From JAGPUQ01 sp963708735 (lineage in GTDB: Bacteria; Pseudomonadota; Gammaproteobacteria; Pseudomonadales; Porticoccaceae), in assembly GCA_963708735.1 (NCBI GenBank), contig CAVPTW010000039.1, forward strand, positions 61,450 through 125,449: 64,000 nucleotides of DNA. Reading direction: 5' to 3'. Shown piece by piece: positions 34,279 to 43,111 of the stretch. Each line of letters opens with the position of its first letter. The first letter of the stretch is position 1. The notes beneath the pieces are model-generated. The model saw only the letters and a program-made list of their open reading frames with translations. It had not been told where the DNA came from and ran no database searches. The translations under genes were made by a program, and so were the position numbers.

Positions 34279-34671
34279 TCAGGATTCGGCTGCCGGGGCG
34301 ACCCGGCGCTCGATGGCACCCAAGGCTACCGCGGCGACACCGGACGCGGTGGCGCCCGCGCTGCTGCTACAGGCGCAGGGATTTCCTTCCCGGGTCTGGA
34401 AGACCAGACCGCTTTGGGTGGCGGTATCGGTAAAATCGATGCTACCACCCGCCAGCAGGGTGGCACTGGCGGGTGGCAGAAACAGGCGCAGTCCCGGCTG
34501 TTCCACAATCACGTCGCCGTCCTGGGGGGCAGGCTCCACGCTGAACTCGCTGTTCAATCCAGAACAGCCTCCGGGAGTCACCACCAGGCGGAAGCCACAG
34601 CCGTCGCCGCCGCCAAACCGCACCATGCGCTGAATGAATCTCTCGGCAGCCGGCAAAATCGTCAGTTCCAT
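34279..34671 (-). CDS. IscA/HesB-type Fe-S carrier of the nif operon
   Basis: 130 residues of the A-type carrier family: GFRLVVTPGGCSGLNSEF (first Cys), the FTDTATQSGLVFQ strand and a C-terminal CACSSS (CxC) replacing the common CGC. It would accept and pass Fe-S clusters to nitrogenase-related targets. The preferred ATG is 34671, nine bases after an AAGGGG; ATG 34680 is an alternative. A long Ala-rich tail beyond the usual ~107 residues is unusual. Confidence 0.85.
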   Translation of the reverse strand: MELTILPAAERFIQRMVRFGGGDGCGFRLVVTPGGCSGLNSEFSVEPAPQDGDVIVEQPGLRLFLPPASATLLAGGSIDFTDTATQSGLVFQTREGNPCACSSSAGATASGVAAVALGAIERRVAPAAES

Positions 34672-34685
34672 GGCGTGCATCCCCT

Positions 34686-34910
34686 TCAGGCGCTGGCTTG
34701 ATAGCGCGGCTGGGCGGGGTCGATGATGCAGGTGTTGTCCACCGGGCATACCGCCACGCACTGGGGATCATCGAAATAGCCGATGCATTCGGTACACTTT
34801 TTCGGATTGATGGCGAACACGCCATCCTTTTCGTAAATCGCGACGTTGGGGCACTCGGGCTCGCAGGCCGAGCAGCCGGTGCACTGGGAAGCGACGATTT
34901 TGTAAGCCAT
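34686..34910 (-). CDS. fdxN: 2[4Fe-4S] ferredoxin of the FdxN type
   Basis: 74 residues with two cluster motifs: CTGCSACEPECP and CTECIGYFDDPQCVAVCP (the second has the long insert typical of Alvin-type/FdxN ferredoxins). Low-potential electron carrier; FdxN is needed for NifB activity in several diazotrophs. Immediately downstream of nifB. Confidence 0.92.
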   Translation of the reverse strand: MAYKIVASQCTGCSACEPECPNVAIYEKDGVFAINPKKCTECIGYFDDPQCVAVCPVDNTCIIDPAQPRYQASA

Positions 34911-34952
34911 GACGGGTACTCCTCTGGGGCAAAAAATCAGGGCGACAGGTCA

Positions 34953-36530
34953 TCAGGCGGCGATAAAGGCACCCTGACGGATGTCGGCATCGCCGCGGGT
35001 CTGGTGGGTGATCTCACCGGTTGCCACCTTGGCGAGATAGTCCTTGAACCAGGCGATGGCCGACTGCTCGATGAACTCGTGGGCGTACTGGTCCACCGGC
35101 TCGATGCCGGCCTGGCGCAGTTCGTCCCTGGGGCAGCCGCCGATCTTGGCCACGAATACGGCATGGCAGTCGTTGATCGCGCGGATCACCGTCGGCAGCG
35201 CATCCTCATCGCCGTAGCCGCCCTGGCAGTACAGATCGACCCGGCGATGGCCGACGAACTTGGCGCCGGCAGTCGAGAGTTCGTAGATCTGAAACTCCTT
35301 GGCGTGGCCGAAGTGCTCGTTGACCTTGCCGCTGCCCTTGGTCGCCACCGCCACCAACAGATTGATATCGCTGTCGGCATTGGCGAGTGTCGCGAGTTCC
35401 TCCTGCTTGGCAGCCACCTTGGCCTGGCGCTCCTGCTCCACCAGCTCCTGATAGGCGTGGCGGGTGGTGGCGTCGTAGACGACCTCCATGGCATCGATCT
35501 TTTCGGTGGTGAACTCGGCGCTGCGATCCTCGCCCAAGAGACCTACCGCGTCGGCACGGCACTGGCGGCAGTGGCGCATCATGTTCATCTCGCCCTCGCA
35601 GGAATCCTGCAGCGCCTTCAGCTCTTGCGCGCTCGGGCCGCGCTGGCCGTTGAGGCCGAACACGGTGCCGTGCTCGGGCGCCGAGATCAGCGGCATGATG
35701 TTGTGCAGGAAGGCGCCGCGGGATTTGACCGCCCGGTTCACCTCGACCAGATGCCGGTCGTTGATGCCCGGGATCATCACCGAGTTGACCTTGCACAGGA
35801 TGCCGCGCGCGGTGAGCATCTCCAGGCCCTGCATCTGCCGCTCGGTCAGAATCCGGGCGGCGTCGATGCCGGTCCAGCGTTTCTTCTGGTAGTAGATCCA
35901 CGGATAGATGTGCTGGCCGACCTCCGGATCCACCATGTTGATGGTGATGGTGACGTGGTCGACGTTGAACGACTGGATGGTGTCGACATGGTCCGGCAAC
36001 ATCAGGCCATTGGTCGACAGGCACAGCTTGATGTCCGGTGCGGTCTTCGCGATCAGCTCGAAGGTCTTGAAGGTCTTGTCGGGATTGGCCAGCGGATCGC
36101 CGGGGCCGGCGATGCCGAGCACCGTCATCTGCGGAATGGTCGAGGCCACCGCCAGCACCTTCTTGGCGGCCTGCTCGGGGGTCAGTTTTTCGCTGACCAC
36201 GCCGGGGCGGGACTCGTTGGCGCAGTCGTACTTGCGGTTGCAGTAGTTGCACTGGATGTTGCAGGCCGGCGCCACCGCGACGTGCATGCGGGCGTAGTGG
36301 TGATGGGCTTCCTCGGAATAACAGGGATGGTTCTTGACCTTCTCCCACACCTCCGGCGCCATGTCCTCCGGACCGCCCGACGAGCCGCAACTCGACTTGC
36401 CGCTGCCGCCGGACGTACCGCAGCCTTTGTGGTCCTCGGCAATTTTTGCCGCCGCGTCGGTTGCCGATGCGGCTACCGCGACCCCGATTTGTTTGAGCCT
36501 GTCGTTCAATGCCACCCGCTCTTGCTGCAT
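34953..36530 (-). CDS. nifB: FeMo-cofactor biosynthesis radical SAM protein NifB
   Basis: Fuses two [4Fe-4S] units with carbide insertion to make NifB-co (L-cluster), precursor of FeMo-co. The 525-residue protein has the radical SAM motif Cys90-x3-Cys94-x2-Cys97 (CNIQCNYC), a second Cys set (YDC, and CRQC near residue 328), an unusual Gly/Ser/Cys-rich N-terminal stretch (CGTSGGSGKSSCGSSGG) and a C-terminal NifX/NafY-like domain (VAVATKGSGKVNEHFGHAKEF). The preferred start ATG 36530 has GGAGG upstream. Transcribed from a sigma-54 promoter with two NifA sites. Confidence 0.97.
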   Translation of the reverse strand: MQQERVALNDRLKQIGVAVAASATDAAAKIAEDHKGCGTSGGSGKSSCGSSGGPEDMAPEVWEKVKNHPCYSEEAHHHYARMHVAVAPACNIQCNYCNRKYDCANESRPGVVSEKLTPEQAAKKVLAVASTIPQMTVLGIAGPGDPLANPDKTFKTFELIAKTAPDIKLCLSTNGLMLPDHVDTIQSFNVDHVTITINMVDPEVGQHIYPWIYYQKKRWTGIDAARILTERQMQGLEMLTARGILCKVNSVMIPGINDRHLVEVNRAVKSRGAFLHNIMPLISAPEHGTVFGLNGQRGPSAQELKALQDSCEGEMNMMRHCRQCRADAVGLLGEDRSAEFTTEKIDAMEVVYDATTRHAYQELVEQERQAKVAAKQEELATLANADSDINLLVAVATKGSGKVNEHFGHAKEFQIYELSTAGAKFVGHRRVDLYCQGGYGDEDALPTVIRAINDCHAVFVAKIGGCPRDELRQAGIEPVDQYAHEFIEQSAIAWFKDYLAKVATGEITHQTRGDADIRQGAFIAA

Positions 36531-36614
36531 GATGTCCTCCGCTCCTGTCCTGCCTGCGCGCCCGCACGTCAATTGTGTCGAGCGCTGACGCCTGTGTGTT
36601 CAGCAACTGCCTGA

Positions 36615-36629
36615 GCAACTGCCGTGCCA
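36615..36629 (-). promoter_or_regulatory. Sigma-54 (-24/-12) promoter of nifB
   Basis: On the minus strand TGGCAC-N5-TTGC, an exact match to the RpoN core, 85 bases before the nifB start. Confidence 0.88.
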
Positions 36630-36680
36630 TCGACCAAGACGCTGAATTCATGGGGTTTTGTCGAATGTCCGAACGATGGA

Positions 36681-36696
36681 TGTCGTGCACACGACA
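36681..36696. promoter_or_regulatory. NifA upstream activator site 1 for nifB
   Basis: TGT-CGTGCACACG-ACA, a fully palindromic TGT-N10-ACA site about 84 bases upstream of the expected start. Confidence 0.82.
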
Positions 36697-36722
36697 CATC
36701 CGGGGAGGCGGGAACAGACGAA

Positions 36723-36738
36723 TGTCCGGAATGCGACA
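36723..36738. promoter_or_regulatory. NifA upstream activator site 2 for nifB
   Basis: TGT-CCGGAATGCG-ACA, about 126 bases upstream of the expected nifB start, one of two sites. Confidence 0.78.
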
Positions 36739-36875
36739 CGCCGATCGGCGGGGGTGGCTGCGCAGCGGGACCATTGAATTCGCCGCGAGCGGGCGCGTTC
36801 AGGCGCACATCGCGGAAAGAAACGGGGACAGATTCACCGGATCCGGCAGGTCGCCGCAGGCGTTTTACACCGCTT

Positions 36876-38516
36876 TCAGAAACGTTTGACGGTGATGCCG
36901 TGTTTGCGGATGGCGTAGCCGATCTGGCGGGGGGTGAGATCCAGCAGGCGGGCGGCCTTGGCCTGCACCCAGCCGGATTGCTCGAGGGCACTGATCAGGC
37001 GATCACGGTCGGGGAGGCTCCCGTGGGGTGGTTCATGCTCGTGTTCGTGCGCAAAATCTCCGGCGCCTGTCGATCGCTCCGCGGGCCGCTCTGCCGGCAA
37101 CGGAGCCGGCACCACCTCGATCGGAAAGGGGCGCTGCCCGGAACCGTAGGATTGCAGCACCAGGGAAAAGCAGCGATTGTTCTGGCAGGCCAGATTGGCT
37201 CCGCGCACCACGTCCTCGCGGGTCATGGTCGCGGCCCGTTCCACGCAGTTCTCCAGTTCCCGCACGTTGCCCGGCCAGTTGCACGCCAGCATGATCTTGA
37301 GCGCCTCGGGACTCAACATCAGGTGACGGTTGTTCTCGCGATTGAATTTCTCCAGGAAAAACTGGGCCAGCAGCGGGATGTCCTCGCGCCGCTCGCGCAA
37401 CGGCGGCAGAAAGATCGTGACCACGTTGATGCGGTAGTACAGGTCGGCGCGGAATTCGCCCCTGGCCACTGCCTCCTCGAGATTCTTGTTGGTGGCGCAG
37501 ATCAGCCGCACATCCACCTGGATGGATTTGTTGCCACCCACCCGCTCGAACTCCCGTTCCTGCAGCACGCGCAGGAGCTTGGTCTGGAAAGTCGACGAGA
37601 TTTCGCCGATCTCGTCAAGAAACAAGGTGCCGCGATGGGCCAGCTCGAAACGCCCCTTGCGTTCGGCGGTGGCGCCGGTGAAGGAGCCTTTTTCGTGCCC
37701 GAACAGTTCGGACTCCAGCAGGGTTTCGGACAGCGCGGCACAATTGAGCGAGACGAAAGGCCCTTCGCGGCGAGGACTCAGGTAGTGGAGGGCGCGGGCG
37801 ACGACTTCCTTGCCGGTACCGCTCTCCCCGCGCAGCAGGACAGTGGAACGGCTGGCCGCCACCTGGTGGACCTCGGCAAAAACCTCCTGCATCCGCTTCG
37901 ACGCGCCGATGACGTTTTCCAGGCGGTATTTGCCTTGCAACTGCTTTTGGAGCCGGTGCTTCTCCTCCATGAGGGCGGCGCGCTCGGCGCCGATATGCTG
38001 ATGCAGATGGGCCGTCTGGCCGATCAGGTTGGCCGCCATCTTGAGCAGCCGGACGATGTGCTCGTAACGGACGGAGACGCCGCGCGGGGCACCGCGGGCG
38101 ACACTGAGCACCCCCACCGTACTGCGACCCACCTGGATCGGCACCCCGATGAATGCCACCACTTCGTCCGCAAGGCCGCGATGGGCGCCCGTGCGGTGCA
38201 GGAACAAGGGCTCGACCGAAATATCGGGGACCACCATGGGCATGCCGCTCTTCATGATCTTGCCCGTGATACCTTCGCCCGCCTTGAACCGTCCCCGCGT
38301 CTTTTCCTCGGCCGACAGGCCGGACGCTTCGAAGATCTGGAGTTCACCGGCCTCCTGTACCAGGCTGACCGCGGCGCGACCGTTGAGGTGGCCGGCGAGG
38401 ATGGTCACCACCTCGCGCATGGTCCGCTGCAGGTCCAGGGACGAACTGAGCACCTTGCTGATCTCATAAATGGCCAGCAAATCGGCTTCTTCGGCGCGGG
38501 GAGCGAGGGCGACCAT
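36876..38516 (-). CDS. nifA: Sigma-54-dependent nif activator NifA, cysteine-motif (O2-sensitive) type
   Basis: 546 residues: an N-terminal GAF domain (about 20-165), AAA+ ATPase domain with Walker A GESGTGKE, sigma-54 contact loop GSFTGA (a GAFTGA variant), Walker B LDEIGE, then an interdomain linker and a C-terminal FIS-type helix-turn-helix (AKAARLLDLTPRQIGYAIRKHGI). The end of the AAA+ domain and linker have Cys at the spacing C-X11-C-X19-C-X4-C (CNWPGNVRELENC...CQNNRC), the oxygen/iron-sensing signature of rhizobial NifA. No nifL is adjacent. ATG 38516 chosen; an upstream extension looks non-coding. Confidence 0.95.
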   Translation of the reverse strand: MVALAPRAEEADLLAIYEISKVLSSSLDLQRTMREVVTILAGHLNGRAAVSLVQEAGELQIFEASGLSAEEKTRGRFKAGEGITGKIMKSGMPMVVPDISVEPLFLHRTGAHRGLADEVVAFIGVPIQVGRSTVGVLSVARGAPRGVSVRYEHIVRLLKMAANLIGQTAHLHQHIGAERAALMEEKHRLQKQLQGKYRLENVIGASKRMQEVFAEVHQVAASRSTVLLRGESGTGKEVVARALHYLSPRREGPFVSLNCAALSETLLESELFGHEKGSFTGATAERKGRFELAHRGTLFLDEIGEISSTFQTKLLRVLQEREFERVGGNKSIQVDVRLICATNKNLEEAVARGEFRADLYYRINVVTIFLPPLRERREDIPLLAQFFLEKFNRENNRHLMLSPEALKIMLACNWPGNVRELENCVERAATMTREDVVRGANLACQNNRCFSLVLQSYGSGQRPFPIEVVPAPLPAERPAERSTGAGDFAHEHEHEPPHGSLPDRDRLISALEQSGWVQAKAARLLDLTPRQIGYAIRKHGITVKRF

Positions 38517-38644
38517 GGGCAGATCCTTACCGCATCTACAGCGCCGGCCATTGCCGGCGCCACGGATATTGGCGACCTTTCGGCGCCGTTTGTCAACGCC
38601 CTTTGCGGTGCCCTTTGCGGCGCCGGTGCGGCCTGGCACCGGCG

Positions 38645-38660
38645 TGTCGCAAACCCGACA
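38645..38660. promoter_or_regulatory. NifA upstream activator site in the nifA-nifV interval
   Basis: TGT-CGCAAACCCG-ACA. It lies about 150 bases upstream of the nifV start site and between two divergent genes. The rest of the 38517-38841 interval holds the nifV promoter and no gene that I can see. No convincing sigma-54 site points to nifA, so nifA is probably sigma-70 driven. Confidence 0.78.
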
Positions 38661-38776
38661 CGCATCGGACATGTCGGCTTTCCACCCTGTCCCGATCCCG
38701 TTCCGGGTTTCTGCAACAGACCCCAAAAAAGCAATAACACCTGATTTTTCATGGTGTTGAGAAAACCTTCCGGGAC

Positions 38777-38791
38777 TGGCATCAAAGTTGC
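38777..38791 (+). promoter_or_regulatory. Sigma-54 promoter of the nifV-cysE-nifW-fixABCX operon
   Basis: TGGCAT-CAAAG-TTGC: one mismatch at the -24 end, perfect -12, 51 bases before the nifV ATG. Confidence 0.82.
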
Positions 38792-38841
38792 CGATGTCAT
38801 GGCAGAGAGTGCAATCGGGGCTGCCCGCCGGAGTTCGAGTC

Positions 38842-39978
38842 ATGGCATTCGTCACCATCCAGGACACCACGCTGCGCGACGGCGAACAGACCGCCGGCGT
38901 GGCCTTTACGCTCGAAGAAAAGCTCGCCATTGCCGTGTCCCTAGTGGATCTGGGCGTGTCGGAGCTGGAAATCGGCATCCCGATCATGGGCGCCGAGGAG
39001 CAGGAGGGCATTCGTGCCGTGCTGGCCGCGAAGCTGCCGGCCCGGCTGGTGGTGTGGGGCCGGATGCGGGCCGAGGACATCGAAGCCGCCCGCCGTTGCG
39101 GTGCCCCCTGTCTGCATCTGGCTGTGCCGGTATCCGACGTGCAGATCCTGCGCAAGCTGGGTCGCGACCGGGCGTTTGTGCTCGCGGCCATCGACCGCCA
39201 TGTCCGCCAGGCACTGGACGGGGGATTCGAGGTGAGCGTGGGGGCGGAAGATGCTTCCCGCGCCGATCCCGGGTTTTTACTGCAAGTCGCCGAGGCCGCC
39301 CAGCGCGCCGGCGCCCGCCGCTTTCGCTACGCCGATACCCTGGGCGTGCTCGACCCCTTCACGACCCGCGAGGTGATCGCCGGCCTGCGTCGCAGGGTGG
39401 ATCTGGAACTGGAAATGCACGCCCACAACGATCTGGGGTTAGCCACGGCCAATACCCTGGCAGCGGTGCTGGCGGGCGCCCGACATGTGAACACCGCGGT
39501 CAATGGTCTCGGCGAACGGGCCGGCAATGCGCCGCTGGAAGAGGCGGTGATGGCGCTGGGGCTGCTCTACGGTTACGAAACCGGCATCGATACCCGGCGG
39601 CTGCCGGAAATCTCCCGGCTGGTGGCCGCCGCCGCCGGCCGGCCGGTACCGGCCAACAAGAGCGTGGTGGGCGAAGGCGTATTCACCCACGAGTCCGGCA
39701 TCCACGTCGATGGCCTGCTGAAAAACCCGCTCAATTACCAGGGTTTCGACCCGGCGGAAGTGGGGCGCGAGCATCGCCTGGTACTGGGCAAGCACTCCGG
39801 TACCCATGCGGTGCAGGCTGCCTATCGACGCGACCTGGGGATCGTGTTGACGCCCAGCGAGGCGGAAGGAATCCTCGCCCTGGTGCGCCGCCACGCCCTG
39901 GCTGAAAAACGCGCGCCCAATGGGGATGAGCTGAAGCGGTTCCGTGCGGAGGTGGGCGGATGGCCAGTCGCGTGTTGA
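38842..39978 (+). CDS. nifV: Homocitrate synthase NifV
   Basis: Condenses acetyl-CoA and 2-oxoglutarate to homocitrate, the organic ligand of FeMo-co. The 378-residue TIM-barrel protein begins MAFVTIQDTTLRDGEQTAGV (metal Asp and catalytic Arg of the HMG-like family), with HAHNDLGLATANTL (metal His) and the GLGERAGNAPLEEAV segment. Preferred start ATG 38842, preceded by GGAG. Overlaps cysE by 19 bases. Confidence 0.95.
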   Translation: MAFVTIQDTTLRDGEQTAGVAFTLEEKLAIAVSLVDLGVSELEIGIPIMGAEEQEGIRAVLAAKLPARLVVWGRMRAEDIEAARRCGAPCLHLAVPVSDVQILRKLGRDRAFVLAAIDRHVRQALDGGFEVSVGAEDASRADPGFLLQVAEAAQRAGARRFRYADTLGVLDPFTTREVIAGLRRRVDLELEMHAHNDLGLATANTLAAVLAGARHVNTAVNGLGERAGNAPLEEAVMALGLLYGYETGIDTRRLPEISRLVAAAAGRPVPANKSVVGEGVFTHESGIHVDGLLKNPLNYQGFDPAEVGREHRLVLGKHSGTHAVQAAYRRDLGIVLTPSEAEGILALVRRHALAEKRAPNGDELKRFRAEVGGWPVAC

Positions 39979-40817
39979 CGGGGCCGGCCCATTCCGCAGG
40001 CAAACCTTCCGCAGGAAAACCTGGCCTGCTGCGCCAGATGTGGGAAGACGTGAACTGCGTGTTTCGGCGCGACCCCGCGGCGCGTACCCGGTTCGAGGTG
40101 TTCACCACCTATCCGGGCGTCCACGCCCTGATCGGCCATCGCCTCGCCCACGTCCTGTGGCGACACCGCTGGCACTATCCGGCGCGCCTGCTGAGCTGGC
40201 TGAGCCGAATGTTCACCCAGATCGACATTCACCCGGGTGCCCGCATCGGCCGACGCTTTTTCATCGATCACGGCTGCGGGGTGGTGATCGGTGAGACCGC
40301 CGAGATCGGCGACGACGTCACCCTCTACCACGGCGTCACCCTGGGTGGAACCTCCTGGCATCCCGGCAAGCGCCATCCCACCCTGGGCAGCGGCGTGGTG
40401 GTGGGTGCCGGCGCCAAGATTCTCGGTCCCATCAGCGTGGGCGCCAACGCCCGCATCGGCGCCAATTCGGTGGTGATTCAGGATGTGGCGCCGGGCATGA
40501 CGGTGGTGGGGATCCCCGGCCGCGAGGTATTGCCGCTCCACCAGCGCCGCATCACCGTCCAGGGCATCGATCTCGACCACCACCTGATGCCGGACCCGGT
40601 GGGCAAGGCGCTCGCCTGCCTGCTGGAGCGGGTCAACACACTGGAGACATTACTCGGCACCGGCGGCGCTGCGCCCCCGGCGCGGGATCCGGCGTGTTCC
40701 TCCTGCATCGACGACTGCATTCCCACCCCCGGGATTCCGACACCCGGCGCGGCCCAGCGCGGCGACGGGTACTGGAATCCGCGGCCCCTCACCGATAAGG
40801 AAGCCGTGCTGCCATGA
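39960..40817 (+). CDS. cysE: Serine O-acetyltransferase, nif-linked
   Basis: 285 residues. A helical N-terminus is followed by left-handed beta-helix hexapeptide repeats (IDIHPGARIGRRFFIDHGCGVVIGETAEIG), and the catalytic DHGCGVVIGE and HPTLGSG motifs. It makes O-acetylserine, boosting cysteine supply for NifS/IscS and sulfur flow into nitrogenase. As in Azotobacter, cysE lies between nifV and nifW. A C-terminal Pro/Cys-rich tail (CSSCIDDCIPTPG) is an extra not needed for catalysis. Confidence 0.9.
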   Translation: MASRVLTGPAHSAGKPSAGKPGLLRQMWEDVNCVFRRDPAARTRFEVFTTYPGVHALIGHRLAHVLWRHRWHYPARLLSWLSRMFTQIDIHPGARIGRRFFIDHGCGVVIGETAEIGDDVTLYHGVTLGGTSWHPGKRHPTLGSGVVVGAGAKILGPISVGANARIGANSVVIQDVAPGMTVVGIPGREVLPLHQRRITVQGIDLDHHLMPDPVGKALACLLERVNTLETLLGTGGAAPPARDPACSSCIDDCIPTPGIPTPGAAQRGDGYWNPRPLTDKEAVLP

Positions 40818-41152
40818 GCCAACTGCGCAACCAACTGGAGCGTTTTTCCGCCGCCGAGGAGTTCCTGGATTTCTTCCAGGTGCCCTACGCACAGGCGGTC
40901 GTGAACGTGAATCGACTGCACATTCTCAAGCGTTTCAATCAATACCTGGCGCGCGGCCCGGAGTTGCAAGACCTGGACGAACCTACCCAGTGGCAGACCT
41001 GCAAGGAGCTGCTCGCGCGCGCGTACGGCGACTTTGTCCGCTCCACGCCGGCGGAAGAAAAGGTATTCAAGGTGTTTCAGGATGCCGACGGCCAGCGTGT
41101 GGGCCTCGACAGCCTGCGCGCCAGCCTGCCCTCACGACGTCAGAGAGGATAG
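40814..41152 (+). CDS. nifW: Nitrogenase-stabilising protein NifW
   Basis: 112 residues with the family pattern SAEEFLDFFQVPYAQAVVNVNRLHILKRFNQYL and the TCKELLARAYGDFV helix. NifW binds MoFe protein and takes part in its maturation and oxygen protection. The start overlaps the cysE stop by 4 bases. Confidence 0.93.
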   Translation: MSQLRNQLERFSAAEEFLDFFQVPYAQAVVNVNRLHILKRFNQYLARGPELQDLDEPTQWQTCKELLARAYGDFVRSTPAEEKVFKVFQDADGQRVGLDSLRASLPSRRQRG

Positions 41153-41157
41153 TGATC

Positions 41158-41994
41158 ATGCACATTGTCGTCTGTATCAAACAGGTACCGGACAGCTCGC
41201 AGATCCGCGTGCACCCGGTGACCAACACCATCATGCGTCAGGGTGTGCCGGCCATCGTCAACCCCTATGACCTGTTTGCTCTGGAAGAGGCGCTGCGGGT
41301 GAAGGATGCCTACGGCGGCCATGTCACGGTGTTGTGCATGGGACCGCCCCAGGCGGAAGCGGCCTTGCGCAAGGCGATTTCCTTCGGCGCCGACGATGCC
41401 ATTCTGGTGACCGACCGGGCGTTTGCCGGCTCCGACACCCTCGCCACCAGCTTTGCGCTGGCGGCAGCCATCGGACAGATAAACCGCAACATGGCGGTCG
41501 ATCTGGTGTTTTGCGGCAAGCAGACCATCGACGGCGACACCGCCCAGGTCGGCCCCGGCATCGCCAAGCGGCTTGGCATGGAGCTGCTCACCTATGTGAG
41601 CAAGGTCGAAACCGTGGACGCGGACCAGCGCGAGCTGGTGGTTCAGCGCCGGGCCGAGGGCGGCGTGCAGGTACTCAAAACCCGGCTGCCCGCCCTGATC
41701 ACCGTCCTGGAAGGGACCAACGAGATGCGGTTTGCCACCCAGGCCGGCATCTTCCGCGCCGCCCGCCATCCCCTGAAGGTCTGGGACAAGACCGCCGCGG
41801 GCATCGAGGATCCCGCCAAAATCGGCCTCAAGGGATCGCCCACGGTGGTGAGCAAGGTCTTCGTGCCCCAGCCCCGCGCCAGCAAGGCGGAGCTGGTCAC
41901 CTGCGAGAGCAACGCGCCCGGCGATCTGGCCGTGACGCTTATCGCCAAGCTGTTCACCCAACACCCGAGCCTCGAGCATGCCGTCGCCCGCTAG
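41158..41994 (+). CDS. fixA: Electron-transfer flavoprotein beta subunit FixA
   Basis: 278 residues of the ETF-beta fold (MHIVVCIKQVPDSSQIRV, DLVFCGKQTIDGDTAQVGPGIAK). With FixB it forms the flavin-binding core of the bifurcating FixABCX complex that drives low-potential electrons from NADH to nitrogenase. GAGAGGAT precedes the ATG; the open frame extends upstream but without conserved sequence. Confidence 0.95.
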   Translation: MHIVVCIKQVPDSSQIRVHPVTNTIMRQGVPAIVNPYDLFALEEALRVKDAYGGHVTVLCMGPPQAEAALRKAISFGADDAILVTDRAFAGSDTLATSFALAAAIGQINRNMAVDLVFCGKQTIDGDTAQVGPGIAKRLGMELLTYVSKVETVDADQRELVVQRRAEGGVQVLKTRLPALITVLEGTNEMRFATQAGIFRAARHPLKVWDKTAAGIEDPAKIGLKGSPTVVSKVFVPQPRASKAELVTCESNAPGDLAVTLIAKLFTQHPSLEHAVAR

Positions 41995-42006
41995 GAGAAC
42001 CCGACC

Positions 42007-43098
42007 ATGAGTGAAGACAACGTACCCGCCAAACGTCCCGCCGGCCGCAAGGTTCAACTGGATCCGCGTCTGCTGGCCTACCAGGGAGTCTGGGTGTTCG
42101 TGGAGCACGAGCGCGGCCAGGCCCATTCGGTGTCCTGGGAACTGATGGGCGAAGGTCGCAAGCTCGCCGACAAGCTGGGTGTCCCGCTGGCCGGGGTGGT
42201 GATGGGCGCCCCCGGACCCGCGACCCGCCAGTTCTGTCAGGAGGCCTTCCACTACGGCGCCGACCTCTGTTACCTGATGGAGGATCCGGTCCTCGCGGAT
42301 TACCGCAACCAGCCCTTCACCCAGGCGCTGACCGAGTTGGTGAATGCGCATCAGCCGGAAATCCTGCTGCTGGGTGCCACCACGCTGGGACGGGATCTGG
42401 CCGGTTCGGTCGCCACCACCCTGCAGACCGGGCTCACCGCCGACTGCACCGAGCTCAACATCGATCTGGAAAACCGCAGCCTGGCGGCCTCCCGCCCCAC
42501 TTTCGGCGGCAGCCTGCTGTGCACCATCCTCACCCTCAACTACCGCCCGCAGATGGCGACCGTGCGGCCGCGGGTGATGCCGATGCCGCCCTGCGATACC
42601 ACTCGCAGCGGCCGGATCATCGAGCAGGACCTCGATCTCCTGGAGACCGCCATCGTCACCAAGGTGCTCGAATACATCCCCGATACCCGCCAGGACACCC
42701 CGCAACTGCCGTTCGCGGACATCATTGTGTCCGGTGGCCGCGGCCTCAAGACCCCGGACAACTTCCAGCTCGTGTGGAATCTGGCCCGGGTGCTGGGCGC
42801 CGAGGTCGGTGCCTCGCGGCCGGTGGTGCAGGCCGGCTGGGTGGAGCTGGACCGACAGGTGGGCCAGTCCGGCAAGACGGTGCGGCCCAAGCTCTACATC
42901 GCCGCCGGCATCTCCGGGGCGGTCCAGCACCGGGTGGGCATGGAAGGGGCTGACGTGATCATCGCGATCAACAACGATCCCGCCGCCCCCATTTTCGAGT
43001 TCGCCACCTACGGCATCGTGGGCAATGCCATGCAGATTCTGCCGGCATTGACCGATGCCTTCCGCCAGCATCTGGCCGTGGCCCAAAAGGCCGGCTGA
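42007..43098 (+). CDS. fixB: Electron-transfer flavoprotein alpha subunit FixB
   Basis: 363 residues. It carries the FAD-binding ETF-alpha C-terminal domain (GRGLKTPDNFQLVWNLARVLGAEVGASRPVVQAGW, YIAAGISGAVQHRVGM). N-terminal ~40 residues are an extension (KRPAGRKVQLDPRLLAYQG) seen in nif-linked FixB. Partner of FixA; 12 bases after it. Confidence 0.95.
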   Translation: MSEDNVPAKRPAGRKVQLDPRLLAYQGVWVFVEHERGQAHSVSWELMGEGRKLADKLGVPLAGVVMGAPGPATRQFCQEAFHYGADLCYLMEDPVLADYRNQPFTQALTELVNAHQPEILLLGATTLGRDLAGSVATTLQTGLTADCTELNIDLENRSLAASRPTFGGSLLCTILTLNYRPQMATVRPRVMPMPPCDTTRSGRIIEQDLDLLETAIVTKVLEYIPDTRQDTPQLPFADIIVSGGRGLKTPDNFQLVWNLARVLGAEVGASRPVVQAGWVELDRQVGQSGKTVRPKLYIAAGISGAVQHRVGMEGADVIIAINNDPAAPIFEFATYGIVGNAMQILPALTDAFRQHLAVAQKAG

Positions 43099-43111
43099 GG
43101 AGCAGCACACC

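Noticed and set aside
34698..36614. 638-codon plus-strand frame opposite nifB
   Set aside because: Shadow of nifB and the ferredoxin gene; no protein features.
36624..38744. 706-codon plus-strand frame opposite nifA
   Set aside because: Shadow; the minus strand encodes NifA with all domains.
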